In this document: piece by piece, positions 11,642 through 21,457 of the stretch
How positions within the stretch are numbered: position 1 is the first letter of the stretch
Layout: every line of letters begins with the position of its first letter
Assembly (NCBI RefSeq): GCF_019801215.1
Contig: NZ_JAHVJO010000008.1
Location: forward strand, 1-55,922
Direction of reading: 5' to 3'
Source of the DNA: Fictibacillus nanhaiensis
GTDB lineage: Bacteria; Bacillota; Bacilli; Bacillales; Fictibacillaceae
DNA: 55,922 nucleotides
Made by a program: the position numbers and the translations under genes
The notes under the pieces: model-generated
What the model was told of the DNA's origin: nothing
Seen by the model: the letters and a program-made list of their open reading frames with translations, nothing else
Databases searched by the model: none

Positions 11642-13549
11642 TTAATCTTGTTTTGGCTCTTCTTCATCCTTTTTGTTAAGTGTAACTTTAACATCATCAG
11701 ATGATTTTGAGATAATCTTCTTTTCAGGAAGCTTTCCTGTCTTAACAAGTTCCTTGATTTGCTCTTCATCAAGCGTTTCTACTGTTAATAGCGTTTGTGC
11801 GATGATTTCTAATTTAGCATTATGTTCTGTAAGAATCTGACGGCAGCGCTCATAAGATTCTTTAATGATGCGCTGAACTTCTAAATCGATTTCATGCGCA
11901 ATCGCATCACTGTAGTTTTGCTCATTGTTGAAGTCTCTGCCAAGGAAAACTTGACCGCTTTGTGAAGAACCAAATTGCATCGGTCCAAGTCTGTCACTCA
12001 TACCAAATTCCGTTACCATGCGGCGGGCGATACCCGTTGCACGCTGGAAGTCATTGTGAGCTCCTGTACTTACTTCGTTAAACGTAATCTCTTCGGCAAC
12101 ACGTCCTCCAAGAAGTCCAACAATCTTATCAAGCAATTCAGGCTTTGTCATGAAATAACGGTCTTCTTTAGGAAGCATAACGGTGTAACCACCAGCTTGC
12201 CCGCGCGGGACAACGGTTACTTTATGAACCGTATCTGCTCCTTCAAGAACGAGACCAATTACAGTGTGACCTGCTTCATGGTAGGCTACAATATTCTTTT
12301 CTTTTTCCGAAATCACGCGGCTCTTTTTAGCAGGGCCGGCAATTACACGGTCAATCGCTTCATCAACATCGTCCATATCGATCTTCTTCTTGTTCGTACG
12401 TGCAGCTACTAATGCCGCTTCATTTAACAAGTTTTCTAGATCAGCACCCGAGAATCCCGGTGTACGCATCGCGATGGTTTTTAAATTAACATCTTCATCT
12501 AACGGCTTATTGCGTGCATGTACTTGAAGAACTTCTTCACGGCCTTTTACGTCTGGGCGGTTAACCGGAATTTGACGGTCAAAACGTCCTGGACGAAGTA
12601 GGGCAGGGTCAAGAATATCAGCACGGTTTGTAGCTGCGATGATGATGATTCCTTCATTCGCACCAAAACCGTCCATTTCAACAAGCAACTGGTTCAAGGT
12701 TTGTTCACGCTCATCGTGACCTCCGCCAAGACCGGCACCACGTTGACGACCTACTGCGTCAATCTCATCAATAAAAATGATACAAGGTGCATTTTTCTTT
12801 GCATTTTCAAACAAATCACGAACACGTGATGCACCGACACCAACGAACATCTCAACGAAATCAGAACCTGAGATCGAGAAGAACGGAACGCCAGCTTCTC
12901 CTGCTACTGCACGTGCAAGAAGGGTTTTACCAGTACCCGGAGGTCCTACTAAAAGAACACCTTTTGGAATACGAGCACCTAGTGCAGAGAATTTGCGCGG
13001 GTCTTTTAAGAATTCAACAACTTCAACAAGTTCTTGTTTCTCCTCATCCGCTCCGGCTACATCCTTAAATGTTACTTTCTTCTTTTCTTCGTTATAAAGT
13101 TTCGCTTTACTTTTCCCAAAGTTCATTACACGGCTTCCGCCACCTTGAGCTTGGTTTAACAAGAAGAAGAATAAAATAAAGATAATGACAAACGGGATAA
13201 TCGATGTAAAGAAAGTAACCCAGCCGCTCGTCTGTTCTTGCTGTTTAAATTCTACATTGGCCGTATCAGCCAGCTTTTCGATCTCAGCAAGCGTGTTACC
13301 TGTTAGAGGAGCATTTGTTTGAAAGACTTCTCCTTCTTTTGCTCCTGCCAGTTTACCTCGGACAACGTATACGCCACCCTCAGGCTGGTAAACAATACTT
13401 TCAACTTTGCCACCCTCGATGTACTTTGTCAGCTGGTCATAGCGAATTTCCTTGACCTCATTGTTATTGCCGTTAAAAAAGCTGACAACTCCAACAACAA
13501 CTAAAAAGATTAGTAAATAAAATATAGTATTACGGAAGATGCGATTCAT
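11642..13549 (-). CDS. ftsH: Membrane-bound ATP-dependent zinc protease FtsH
   Basis: Degrades membrane and regulatory proteins; in B. subtilis it is needed for normal sporulation. 635 residues: two membrane segments (about 8-25 and 111-132) around an extracytoplasmic domain, then the AAA domain with Walker A GPPGTGKT (202-209), Walker B IIFIDEID and second-region-of-homology [12 protein letters not shown], and the M41 protease with zinc motif HEAGH near 425. The tail is charged. GGAGG precedes the ATG. It follows hpt by about 43 bp. Confidence 0.98.
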   Translation of the reverse strand: MNRIFRNTIFYLLIFLVVVGVVSFFNGNNNEVKEIRYDQLTKYIEGGKVESIVYQPEGGVYVVRGKLAGAKEGEVFQTNAPLTGNTLAEIEKLADTANVEFKQQEQTSGWVTFFTSIIPFVIIFILFFFLLNQAQGGGSRVMNFGKSKAKLYNEEKKKVTFKDVAGADEEKQELVEVVEFLKDPRKFSALGARIPKGVLLVGPPGTGKTLLARAVAGEAGVPFFSISGSDFVEMFVGVGASRVRDLFENAKKNAPCIIFIDEIDAVGRQRGAGLGGGHDEREQTLNQLLVEMDGFGANEGIIIIAATNRADILDPALLRPGRFDRQIPVNRPDVKGREEVLQVHARNKPLDEDVNLKTIAMRTPGFSGADLENLLNEAALVAARTNKKKIDMDDVDEAIDRVIAGPAKKSRVISEKEKNIVAYHEAGHTVIGLVLEGADTVHKVTVVPRGQAGGYTVMLPKEDRYFMTKPELLDKIVGLLGGRVAEEITFNEVSTGAHNDFQRATGIARRMVTEFGMSDRLGPMQFGSSQSGQVFLGRDFNNEQNYSDAIAHEIDLEVQRIIKESYERCRQILTEHNAKLEIIAQTLLTVETLDEEQIKELVKTGKLPEKKIISKSSDDVKVTLNKKDEEEPKQD

Positions 13550-13592
13550 TCCTTACCTCCTTAGGCGAACAATCAATTCGTAAGCGTTTCTG

Positions 13593-14138
13593 TTAGTCTT
13601 TCTTTTCGTAAATCTCTGGTTTTAACACGCCGATATAAGGCAGGTTGCGGTACTTCTCGATATAATCCAAGCCGTAGCCGACAACAAAAGCATCAGGAAC
13701 GATAAACCCTGCTAAATCAGGCTTAATATCAACCTTTCGTCCTGTTGGCTTATCTAACAATGTTACAATCTTAACTGATTTAGCTTTGCGGTGTTTAAAC
13801 TGCTGAACCAAATAGCTAAGCGTTAATCCACTGTCAATAATATCTTCTACAATGATTACGTCTCGTCCTTCTAAGGAAGTATCTAAATCTTTAATGATTT
13901 TTACTTGCCCGGAAGAAACGGTAGAAGCTCCATAGCTGGATACTGCCATCAAATCAATTTCAAGATGGATATCCATGCGTTTGATAAGGTCTGCCATAAA
14001 AGGAAGTGCTCCTTTTAAAACACCGACCACTAATGGAAAACTTTCCTTATATTCCTCTGATAGCTCTTTTCCAAGTTCTTTGATCTTTCCTTGAATCGCT
14101 TCTTCGGAAATAAGTGTTTCTAAAATTTCTTCATGCAT
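13593..14138 (-). CDS. hpt: Hypoxanthine-guanine phosphoribosyltransferase
   Basis: Salvages hypoxanthine and guanine with PRPP. About 181 residues; the PRPP motif is [13 protein letters not shown] (94-106), and [15 protein letters not shown] and VVGYGLDY are also typical. ATG 14138 is chosen because the SD AGGAGG (14149-14154) overlaps the tilS stop and is too near the upstream TTG at 14147. Coupled to tilS as in most Firmicutes (hprT). Confidence 0.97.
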   Translation of the reverse strand: MHEEILETLISEEAIQGKIKELGKELSEEYKESFPLVVGVLKGALPFMADLIKRMDIHLEIDLMAVSSYGASTVSSGQVKIIKDLDTSLEGRDVIIVEDIIDSGLTLSYLVQQFKHRKAKSVKIVTLLDKPTGRKVDIKPDLAGFIVPDAFVVGYGLDYIEKYRNLPYIGVLKPEIYEKKD

Positions 14139-14152
14139 GTTCAACAAGCCTC

Positions 14153-15559
14153 CTAGACGTCATGGCGATTTTTTTGAAAGTGTAAGATTACCCATTGTTC
14201 AGAATTAGAATGATTCATCGTGCTGCGGTTCGTGTGTTTCAGTCCAGGAATCCATATAATACTGCCATTCGCATCAACTACGATCGGCCATACGCTTCGT
14301 TCTTCCTGTCTCACTTTAGCATCAATAAAGATATCCTTTAATTTCCGCGTACCAACGCCGGCAATCGCCATCCGGTCACCTGGCCTACGGGTTCGAACTC
14401 GTAACGGGAGACTTACATCATTCCATGAAAACACAAAAACATCTTTCCCTCTAGTTGAAAGGGGTTCACAATCCGTTATTTCAGCAGTCATTATGCCATT
14501 CGGCAATTCTACACGGCCCGGCAGCTCTAAAGAGAAATCATAACTCGACTCTTCTTCGTTTTTGACCGGCTCAAAACTTAACGTGCATCTGTCATAAGTT
14601 CGGCTGACAAAAAGACCTGACGGAAAATGCAAAAATCCGGATGGATGCTCACTTCCGAGCAAACTTAGAAAGTTTTCCTTATGTACAGAGGAAAGAGATG
14701 AAGGATTTAATTTATACAGATAGTTCAATATTAGTGTAATCCCTCTTTTTTGTAAAGGAATAGGCATCTTGTTAAAAGAGGAGACGGATAACTCTATTTT
14801 CCCCTCTGTTTTAACTATTAAAACCTTTTCTAACTCTATTTCAGCCTGTTCGGATATATACGCTTCATCTTCTGAAATGGTTTCACTTAAATATTGAAAT
14901 CTTTCATGCACGCTTGGATTTTCCTGCTTTAAAAAGGGAAGTATGTGTTTGCGATACCGATTTCGTACATATGTATCGCTCTCGTTGCTAGGATCATGAA
15001 CAGGAAACAGTTTTTCTACTTTACAATAATGCTCGATTTGGTCTTTTGTTATTCCTAAAAACGGACGAATAATTTCTCCTTCAGCAAAAGGCCGCCTAAT
15101 AGGTATTCCCGCAAGGCTATACCCTTCACTTCCCCTTGTCATCCTCATCAGCATCGTTTCAATTTGATCGTCACCATGATGAGCAAGAGCTAGATGATCT
15201 GCTTTATGTTTCTTCATGATTTGCTCAAAAAAGCGGTATCTGCATGTCCTCGCCGCTGTTTGAAGAGATAAGTGGTTTTTCTTTTGATAGTGCGCAACAT
15301 CTTCCCCACCGCCTTCAAACGGAATGTTCCGTTCGAGACAAAAACGTTCTACAAACGCTAGCTCGTTTTCAGATTCTTCACCTCTAAGCTTATGATTGAA
15401 TGAGGCCGCAATGACAGAAATGTTGTAAACTGATGAACGTTTCCATAAAAAGTGCAATAAGGCTAACGAATCTGGTCCGCCCGAAACACCAACAACAACT
15501 GTTTTTGCGGATGAAAGAAGCCGGTGTTTTTTAATAAATTGCTCCACGTCCTGCAACAT
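14153..15559 (-). CDS. tilS: tRNA(Ile)-lysidine synthase
   Basis: Converts C34 of the CAU tRNA-Ile to lysidine so that it reads AUA. 468 residues; N-terminal PP-loop ATPase with SGGPDS (26-31), the usual linker region, and the C-terminal substrate-recognition domain (RTRRPGDRM... [11 protein letters not shown]). AAGGAGCGGG precedes the ATG. The window's own CAU tRNA (20306-20382) looks like tRNA-Met rather than its substrate. Confidence 0.97.
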   Translation of the reverse strand: MLQDVEQFIKKHRLLSSAKTVVVGVSGGPDSLALLHFLWKRSSVYNISVIAASFNHKLRGEESENELAFVERFCLERNIPFEGGGEDVAHYQKKNHLSLQTAARTCRYRFFEQIMKKHKADHLALAHHGDDQIETMLMRMTRGSEGYSLAGIPIRRPFAEGEIIRPFLGITKDQIEHYCKVEKLFPVHDPSNESDTYVRNRYRKHILPFLKQENPSVHERFQYLSETISEDEAYISEQAEIELEKVLIVKTEGKIELSVSSFNKMPIPLQKRGITLILNYLYKLNPSSLSSVHKENFLSLLGSEHPSGFLHFPSGLFVSRTYDRCTLSFEPVKNEEESSYDFSLELPGRVELPNGIMTAEITDCEPLSTRGKDVFVFSWNDVSLPLRVRTRRPGDRMAIAGVGTRKLKDIFIDAKVRQEERSVWPIVVDANGSIIWIPGLKHTNRSTMNHSNSEQWVILHFQKNRHDV

Positions 15560-15623
15560 TACCCGCTCCTTCGTTCCAATTTCTCCATAAAATCATAACA
15601 AAGAATTCTTTTAACTTACAGCT

Positions 15624-16595
15624 TTACATCGTTTGTCCAAGCATATAGAACAAATAAACGATAAAAACGAACATAAATACTAAGGATGTTTCTACGAGAA
15701 AACTTCCCTTTTTCTTCTTTTGCGCTTGTCTCGATGGAGGTTTATGGACAGAATTGTTTAGTTTCTGAGGTGTTTGATTGTTCACATTTGCGTTCAACAA
15801 AAGGACGAGTTCGTTTCTCATCTCTTCAGCGTATCTGTATTTTCCGTTCCACGCCTTTTCTAAAAGAGCACCATAAGGCTTAAGCATAGGGCTTGCTGCA
15901 ATTTTTTCCTGAAGCTGTCTGTCAGGGTTGTTTCCTTTTGTAAAACGAGAAGGATACGCAAGATTGATCATGACCATTCCGGCAGAAAACAAATCATATG
16001 AAGGTTCTGCTTTTCTCGACCCTTTGCCCCAGTAGCCTCGATCAAAAAACTCCGTGTATTCTTTTATCGATCGATCCATGATGGTAGTACCCCCCACGTC
16101 AATCCATCTAATCCGATAGGGAGGCCCAGTAACAAGCAGGTTGTCAGGCTTTAAATCACCAAAAGCCCAGCCTGCCTGGTGCAGAGTATGAAGATCGGTT
16201 AAAAGCTGTACAAGTAAAATGCCAGCCCATTCCGTAGATTTATTTCTCAGAAATTCAAACAGTGTTTCACCTTTTAAATATTCCATCGCATAAAACGGAT
16301 ACGTAACTTTTCCTTTGAGCCAATCATCCACTTCGATTAAAGAAGGTCCAAGGACTTTCCCCTGGACCTTAGAAAAACGCTTCAGCACATTCACTTCAGA
16401 TGTAATCGACATCTGGTCATGTCCGATTTTCAGTGCAACCACACCATGGTCAGAATCAGCAAGATAGACTGCTCCTGTGGCCCCATAGCCTAAACGACGG
16501 CGTACACGGTACCTTGAATGATTCCACTTCCCGCGAATTTCCTCTCCAACACTCAATTTACATACCGGACTCGTTCGTATATCCTGGGGTATCAC
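15624..16595 (-). CDS. yabT: Membrane-anchored Hanks-type serine/threonine kinase YabT
   Basis: Sporulation-linked kinase; in B. subtilis it binds DNA and phosphorylates RecA. The kinase fold shows a glycine loop LGYGATGAVYLA, VALKIG lysine, catalytic loop FGDLKPDN in place of HRDLKxxN, and DVGG in place of DFG. A basic linker QAQKKKKG precedes one C-terminal membrane segment (LVETSLVFMFVFIVYLFYML), so the catalytic domain faces the cytoplasm. A GTG at 16595 with AAAAGGAG about 11 bases upstream is my start (323 residues); an ATG-like extension to 16682 would overlap yabS by 125 bp and is less likely. Confidence 0.85.
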   Translation of the reverse strand: MIPQDIRTSPVCKLSVGEEIRGKWNHSRYRVRRRLGYGATGAVYLADSDHGVVALKIGHDQMSITSEVNVLKRFSKVQGKVLGPSLIEVDDWLKGKVTYPFYAMEYLKGETLFEFLRNKSTEWAGILLVQLLTDLHTLHQAGWAFGDLKPDNLLVTGPPYRIRWIDVGGTTIMDRSIKEYTEFFDRGYWGKGSRKAEPSYDLFSAGMVMINLAYPSRFTKGNNPDRQLQEKIAASPMLKPYGALLEKAWNGKYRYAEEMRNELVLLLNANVNNQTPQKLNNSVHKPPSRQAQKKKKGSFLVETSLVFMFVFIVYLFYMLGQTM

Positions 16596-17310
16596 TGGAC
16601 AAGAAGCTCCTTTTCGCAGATCGCTTACGGCTAAAAGCAGCGATCCCTTCTTTAATTGCAGGACCTGTTGGTGTAATTCCACCTAATGTGATCTTAGAAA
16701 AAATTTTGCCGATCGAGTCCATTTTAGACGACCAGCTTAACAGTTCTTCAACTTCTTTCTTCTTGCCCGGAAAAGCAAAGATTGAAAACTCATTGTCACC
16801 AATTCTGGAATTTAAAGAGATAGATAGATCGAGTAACGACTCTTGAACGGTCAGCATCTTGTCTTCCATGCTCCCAGATGCATCTATTAAAACAAGAACC
16901 TCAAGATTCATCGTTTCTCCCATCTCATCAACCACTTCCATCACTTCACCTCGTTTATCTGGAGGAAGGTCTTCCATCGTTGATTTACTCCCAAGTATTT
17001 GTTGAAGTTCAGCGTTAACGACACCTTTTATCGTTTGCGCCATTGCTTTTTGAGTCACCATCTTTACAGTTTGGGCGAGTTGCTTTGTATAGACAACCTG
17101 ACTGATTCCGCCGCCTGCCATCGCAATGTCTTCCACCTCTTTTAATCCTTGCCTATGATATTCAGGAGCATTCTCATTTAAAACACCGATAACGTTAACC
17201 GCAATGCCTTGTTCATGTGCAAGGGCCGCCATAGCAACTGGATCTTCACCTTGGTTCGAACATCCGTCTGTAATTAATAGAATTTGTCGCAGTGTTCCTT
17301 TGTTCCGCAT
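16558..17310 (-). CDS. yabS: VWA-domain protein YabS
   Basis: About 250 residues with a von Willebrand A fold. ILLITDGCSNQGEDP lies at the N terminus and a second segment VLVLIDASGSMED has the DxSxS metal site (MIDAS). ATG 17310 is chosen for its SD GAGAGGGG eight bases upstream. It sits between spoIIE and yabT, which its 3' end overlaps by 38 bp. Its biochemical role is unknown; in B. subtilis it belongs to the sporulation cluster. Confidence 0.85.
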   Translation of the reverse strand: MRNKGTLRQILLITDGCSNQGEDPVAMAALAHEQGIAVNVIGVLNENAPEYHRQGLKEVEDIAMAGGGISQVVYTKQLAQTVKMVTQKAMAQTIKGVVNAELQQILGSKSTMEDLPPDKRGEVMEVVDEMGETMNLEVLVLIDASGSMEDKMLTVQESLLDLSISLNSRIGDNEFSIFAFPGKKKEVEELLSWSSKMDSIGKIFSKITLGGITPTGPAIKEGIAAFSRKRSAKRSFLSSDTPGYTNESGM

Positions 17311-17403
17311 TCTTCTAACCCCTCTCAGGCACGATATTTTACGTATTACCATCATCGTCAAGAAAGACAGGGTTTATACAGAAAAAGACTCCTAAACATA
17401 CAG

Positions 17404-17443
17404 AAAAGAGGCACTCTTTCTCCTTGAAAAAGAGACACCTCTT
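17404..17443 (-). terminator. spoIIE terminator
   Basis: Long imperfect hairpin AAGAGG..CTCTTT / AAAGAG..CCTCTTTT after the spoIIE stop on the minus strand; it separates spoIIE from yabS. Confidence 0.75.
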
Positions 17444-17454
17444 ATTCTCATAAA

Positions 17455-19950
17455 CTATTGCGCTTTTTTGCGAGGGATATTTACTTTTGGATAATGCGGC
17501 ACTGTTGCCCATTTTGGAATGTTTTTTTCGATCTTCGTAACAGCCACTGTCATGTCGTCTTCAATCCCATTGTTACCTGATCGAATAACCTCCTCCATAA
17601 TAAGATCTGCTATTTCTTGCGGGTCTTCCGTGTCGATCTCTCTGATCTTACGTTTGAGCCAAGCATCAATGTTCTCAATATGACGAGGCGCTTCATAGAT
17701 GCCATCACTCATCATGATTAAAATATCACCTGCTTTTAATTGCTCGTCCACAACATCTACATCGAAATCTTGAATAATACCCATTGGCAGGTTGCTCGCC
17801 TCTACCGTTTTAATCTGGTCTCCCCGCTTTATAAAACTCGGTGTTGACCCAATTTTTAAGAACTTGGCAGACGCATCTTGAAGATCGATCATCGCTAGAT
17901 CCAATGTTGAAAAAATCTCATCTGTTGTGCGCAGCGAAAGTACAGAGTTTACTGACTTAATCGCCACCTCCTCTTCAATTCCAGATTGCAGGATTTTTTG
18001 CAGCAGCTGAAGAGTTTCATTGCTTTCAAGGAAAGCACGTTCGCCGTTGCCCATACCATCAGCTATAGCGACTGCAAATTTGCCGGCACCTATTTCAATG
18101 GTAGAATGACTATCTCCTGAGAGCCACGCTCCTCCTTTTGCCGCGGATGCAATTCCTGTTTCAACCACATACTCTCTAGCTGAATGAAAAGAAAGATGAC
18201 AAAAGCCTGTTGCAAATTTTGCGCATTCTTCGTGTGTGACAAGAATGGTTTCTTCTAAAATATCAGAAAGAATCGGAGCGATTAACTTCTCAGCAATTCC
18301 TGAACTGTTGCAATACGGGATCGTCATCTCAATATCCACGTTCGAAGCTTCCAAGCTGTAAATATCAACATGCCCAACATCAATCCCTGCCTGAAACAAA
18401 GAATCTTTAATCTGGTCTTCCTGCATTTGATGATTCTCCTGCTCACGCTGAATCTCTTTTGCAAAGTCACCCATCACTTGGGAAACACCCATAAGCTGGT
18501 CTGCTACTAACCTGCGGCTTTCCTGAACTTGAATCTTTAACTTTTGACTGGCTTTATATTGAGACAATTCCTGTTTCATCAAATCAGTTACTTTTTGGGG
18601 CTTTATACAATGCTTTTCCCAATCCCTCTTTAATTTTCGGTCTTTAATATCGCTGTAATCTTCTTGCTCAACCATAATTTTTGTCATTAAGTCATAAGTC
18701 GTTGCAAAATTCTGTGCCCAGCATTGTTCCTTTTTGAAGCATGTCTGACATGTTTTTTCCGTAATGTTGCTTAAAAATAAATCTACTTCGCGCGAACTTT
18801 CTTCTTCGTTCAATGAAGATCCTACAGATTGAAACGAATGGGATAAGGCTTGAAAAAGACTTGAGAACCTCTCCACCCGGCTCGCGGTAACATCCCGTAT
18901 TTTCTTCAAATATTGCTGTTGCTGCAAGGAATGCTCTCTCGTTCCAGGGACATATTTCGAAATATTGCTTATTGCTGTCTTTGGCGTTAAGAGAAATAAC
19001 AGAACAGCAAAGCCTGATTCCATTAAAGTCGATGTGATCGCCTCTCTGCCCTCGCCGTATAAGCCGATTAGAACCGTACCAATGATCAGACCTAAACTAA
19101 CTCCAAACCGTTTGCCCTCTTTTAAGAGACCACCAAGCAATCCGGAAAACGCCAGCAAGCTCATTTGAGACAGACTCGCCACTTGTGCAAGGCTCAAAAT
19201 CAGACCTGTCACTACACCTACTGTAGAACCTATAGCTGCACCCCCTACAAAAGCAAACAATAATACTAAGTAACGGGATACGACATGTTCAATGGAAACA
19301 TCATTGATGCTCCAGCCTATTGTTCCAGTCATCACCGAGGCGAGAAGAATCATCAAACAAACGATTTCTTCATTCTTCAATGATTGAGGTATTTTTTTAT
19401 AGGTTAATAATGGGATACTTTGAAGAAAAATTAACGTAAGCACGAGACTTAATCCTCCCTCAACGAGAGCAAGCATCGTGTCAACCCGTTCAAGTCCTCC
19501 TTCACCAAAAAAGGAAAAAACCGTTCTTGTAATGAGACTTGATCCGAACACTAATAGAGGCAAGCTTTGTATTCTGTTTTTGACAAAGAGATCTGCCCCT
19601 TTTTGCAAACAAGCATAAACAAGTAAAGCACTTATAAAGAACAGGGCATTCATCGGCTGATAGGTCATAGCCCCTGCCATTACGGCAAATGCAGCGATGC
19701 CTGTCCGCTCTTTTCTTAAGACAAAGACACTTGCTACAAAAGGTAACGCAAATGGAGACATTTCAGCCAAGATCATAGCTCGTCCTAACAAAAAGCCTAT
19801 TCCAAACAACAGCATTCTCCAATTAAAAATGCTCTGGTTCAAAAGCTGAAGCCACCTCTTACTCGTCTTATAAACAGCTTGCTGACCTTTTTCTACCCAC
19901 ACCATTCCTCTGATCGGTTCGAGTACTTCCTGTTCAACTTTCTGCCACAT
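17455..19950 (-). CDS. spoIIE: Stage II sporulation protein E (PP2C phosphatase)
   Basis: Dephosphorylates SpoIIAA to release sigma-F in the forespore and helps FtsZ relocate to the polar septum. About 831 residues: roughly ten N-terminal membrane segments (about 40-320), a regulatory middle region with Cys pairs (CQTCFKKEQCW), and a C-terminal PP2C/SpoIIE domain with AIADGMGNGERA and IMMSDGIYEAP metal-site aspartates. Start ATG 19950 has GGTGG at good spacing; an in-frame GTG lies just upstream. A Spo0A-type promoter precedes it. Confidence 0.97.
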   Translation of the reverse strand: MWQKVEQEVLEPIRGMVWVEKGQQAVYKTSKRWLQLLNQSIFNWRMLLFGIGFLLGRAMILAEMSPFALPFVASVFVLRKERTGIAAFAVMAGAMTYQPMNALFFISALLVYACLQKGADLFVKNRIQSLPLLVFGSSLITRTVFSFFGEGGLERVDTMLALVEGGLSLVLTLIFLQSIPLLTYKKIPQSLKNEEIVCLMILLASVMTGTIGWSINDVSIEHVVSRYLVLLFAFVGGAAIGSTVGVVTGLILSLAQVASLSQMSLLAFSGLLGGLLKEGKRFGVSLGLIIGTVLIGLYGEGREAITSTLMESGFAVLLFLLTPKTAISNISKYVPGTREHSLQQQQYLKKIRDVTASRVERFSSLFQALSHSFQSVGSSLNEEESSREVDLFLSNITEKTCQTCFKKEQCWAQNFATTYDLMTKIMVEQEDYSDIKDRKLKRDWEKHCIKPQKVTDLMKQELSQYKASQKLKIQVQESRRLVADQLMGVSQVMGDFAKEIQREQENHQMQEDQIKDSLFQAGIDVGHVDIYSLEASNVDIEMTIPYCNSSGIAEKLIAPILSDILEETILVTHEECAKFATGFCHLSFHSAREYVVETGIASAAKGGAWLSGDSHSTIEIGAGKFAVAIADGMGNGERAFLESNETLQLLQKILQSGIEEEVAIKSVNSVLSLRTTDEIFSTLDLAMIDLQDASAKFLKIGSTPSFIKRGDQIKTVEASNLPMGIIQDFDVDVVDEQLKAGDILIMMSDGIYEAPRHIENIDAWLKRKIREIDTEDPQEIADLIMEEVIRSGNNGIEDDMTVAVTKIEKNIPKWATVPHYPKVNIPRKKAQ

Positions 19951-19983
19951 CCCATACACCACCCGTTTCCAATTTGTGTAACC

Positions 19984-20017
19984 ATTATAAACAGGTTTAG
20001 AACAAAGATTTTGTCAA
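19984..20017 (-). promoter_or_regulatory. spoIIE promoter with 22-bp spacer (Spo0A-type)
   Basis: Perfect TTGACA (20012-20017) and TATAAT (19984-19989) are 22 bases apart. Over-long spacing with good hexamers is the hallmark of Spo0A-activated sigma-A promoters such as B. subtilis spoIIE and spoIIG. The -35 region TTTGACA is a 6/7 match to the 0A box TTCGACA. I see no perfect 0A box further upstream (20018-20236); that stretch holds no gene. Confidence 0.75.
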
Positions 20018-20236
20018 ACGAACAGTGTTTGGTTTAAAAACTTCTCGACGGACTTCCCCAATAATGCACGAAAGAAAAGCAAAAGCGGACACCATTCGAA
20101 CAAAAAAGAATAGAACAGCTAGGAATTAAACGATATATAGAAGAATTTTGAAGAAAAATAATTGGTTTAAGGATATATCTTTCGGGGATTATAAATAATT
20201 ATTCATTCCGAAGCGCTATCGATTCCATTTCTATAA

Positions 20237-20268
20237 TAAAAAAGAGCGCCCTAGTGGACGCTCTTTCT
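20237..20268 (-). terminator. tRNA-Met terminator
   Basis: AGAGCG-TCC-ACTA-GGG-CGCTCT hairpin followed by TTTTTTATT on the minus strand, about 40 bases after the tRNA. Confidence 0.85.
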
Positions 20269-20305
20269 GAAAAAATTTATGTATGATGTAAATGTCAAAA
20301 ATAAA

Positions 20306-20382
20306 TGGTAGCGGCGGAGGGAGTCGAACCCACGACCTCACGGGTATGAACCGTACGCTCTAGCCAGCTGAGCTACACCGCC
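20306..20382 (-). tRNA. tRNA-Met (anticodon CAU)
   Basis: 77-base tRNA ending in an encoded CCA. Acceptor stem GGCGGTG pairs with CGCCGCT (first pair G-U), the D arm begins GCTCAGCTGG, the anticodon loop is TTCATAC, and the T loop is TTCGACT. It resembles the elongator methionine tRNA beside spoIIE in B. subtilis; a tRNA-Ile2 role cannot be formally excluded from sequence alone. The tRNA-Glu found next to it in B. subtilis is absent. One T-stem position appears to be a U-U mismatch. Confidence 0.93.
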
Positions 20383-20404
20383 ATTTGTAAAAGACACAAG
20401 TAGT

Positions 20405-20433
20405 ATATTACAAGAATCCGGCACACCTGTCAA
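20405..20433 (-). promoter_or_regulatory. tRNA-Met promoter
   Basis: TTGACA (20428-20433), 17 bases, TAATAT (20405-20410), 22 bases before the mature tRNA 5' end. Confidence 0.8.
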
Positions 20434-20483
20434 CGATTACTTTAAAGTTTTGTCAAAAAAGTTTTTGTGTATCAACAAACAAA

Positions 20484-20508
20484 AAAGCACCCTATGTATA
20501 GGATGCTA
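20484..20508 (-). terminator. yabR terminator
   Basis: AGCATCCTATACATAGGGTGCT hairpin followed by TTTTTTG on the minus strand. Confidence 0.85.
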
Positions 20509-20545
20509 GCCATATATAGATGAATGAGCATTAAAAATGCAACAA

Positions 20546-20986
20546 TTATCCTCTTCGGCCGCCGCGGCCACCTCTTTTTGATTCAGTACTACGCTTTAAA
20601 GTTGTGAGTCGGTCTTCACTATCCTTAAGGAATTTATTCATCTTATCCTCAAAAGTTAATGCTGTAGGATGGCTGTTTCCGCCTCGATTTGGACCTTTTC
20701 TAGATTTGTTAAATCCGCCTCTAGAAGGTGCCGGTCTAGTAGAAGCAACAGTTTCCTTTGCTTTCTTAATAGATAAACCGATCTTTCCATCCTTCTCGAT
20801 GCTCATAACCTTAACTTCGACTTGGTCACCAACTTTAAGAAATTCGTTGATGTCCTTTACGTAATTATCCGCAACTTCGCTAATATGCACGAGGCCTGTA
20901 GTACCCCCTGGCAGCTCAACAAACGCTCCAAAATGAGTAATCCCAGTAACCTTCCCTTGCAACTTGCTGCCTACTTCAATTGACAT
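20546..20986 (-). CDS. yabR: S1-domain RNA-binding protein YabR
   Basis: 146 residues: one S1 RNA-binding domain at 1-75 (GKVTGITHFGAFVELPGG, GLVHISEVA, KIGLSIKKA) and a basic tail ending RGGRGGRRG that may add nonspecific RNA affinity. Likely a ribosome- or RNA-associated factor of the general stress protein 13 type; the exact role is unknown. It has its own strong promoter just downstream of divIC. Confidence 0.9.
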   Translation of the reverse strand: MSIEVGSKLQGKVTGITHFGAFVELPGGTTGLVHISEVADNYVKDINEFLKVGDQVEVKVMSIEKDGKIGLSIKKAKETVASTRPAPSRGGFNKSRKGPNRGGNSHPTALTFEDKMNKFLKDSEDRLTTLKRSTESKRGGRGGRRG

Positions 20987-21032
20987 GCAAAAAATGCTCC
21001 TCCTTAAAAAATCTCAAAAGATATCAATACTT

Positions 21033-21062
21033 ATTATACATTTGAAAAAATCTGCGTGTCAA
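21033..21062 (-). promoter_or_regulatory. yabR promoter
   Basis: Perfect TTGACA (21057-21062) and TATAAT (21033-21038), spacer 18, about 50 bases before yabR. Confidence 0.82.
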
Positions 21063-21077
21063 TCAACGCTTTATGCT

Positions 21078-21437
21078 TTATTCTGGAAGTTTAAATATGG
21101 TCTCACCGGGCTTTGACATAAAAAAGTCACGTCTGGCGATTTCTCCAATGTATTCTACGTCTTTTAGTTTATTCACTTCATCTTTAAGTTGTGCCTTTTC
21201 TTCCAGAAGAGCTTTGTACTCTTCACCAAGCTCTTCCTGTTCCAACTGTTTTTCGTTTAAAAGGGAGAGTTGCTCTGCAATACCCGTAATAATCAAAAAA
21301 GCAAAAAAGGAAAATACGATAAAAGCCCCCGTTAAACGCCTATATAATCCGCGTTTACGTTTAGCGACCACCTTTTCATGGCGTTCTTTATTCTGGATGT
21401 ATTGTGAGTGAATCTCTGTAATTTTTTTTTGGCGCAT
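21078..21437 (-). CDS. divIC: Cell-division protein DivIC (FtsB family)
   Basis: Bitopic septum protein working with FtsL and DivIB. 119 residues: basic cytoplasmic N terminus, one membrane segment (about 36-55), then an outside coiled coil rich in E/L/K (about 56-95; EQLSLLNEKQLEQEELGEEY). Position between yabQ and yabR is conserved. Confidence 0.94.
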   Translation of the reverse strand: MRQKKITEIHSQYIQNKERHEKVVAKRKRGLYRRLTGAFIVFSFFAFLIITGIAEQLSLLNEKQLEQEELGEEYKALLEEKAQLKDEVNKLKDVEYIGEIARRDFFMSKPGETIFKLPE

Positions 21438-21457
21438 TTGTTCGTTCTTCCCCTCCT

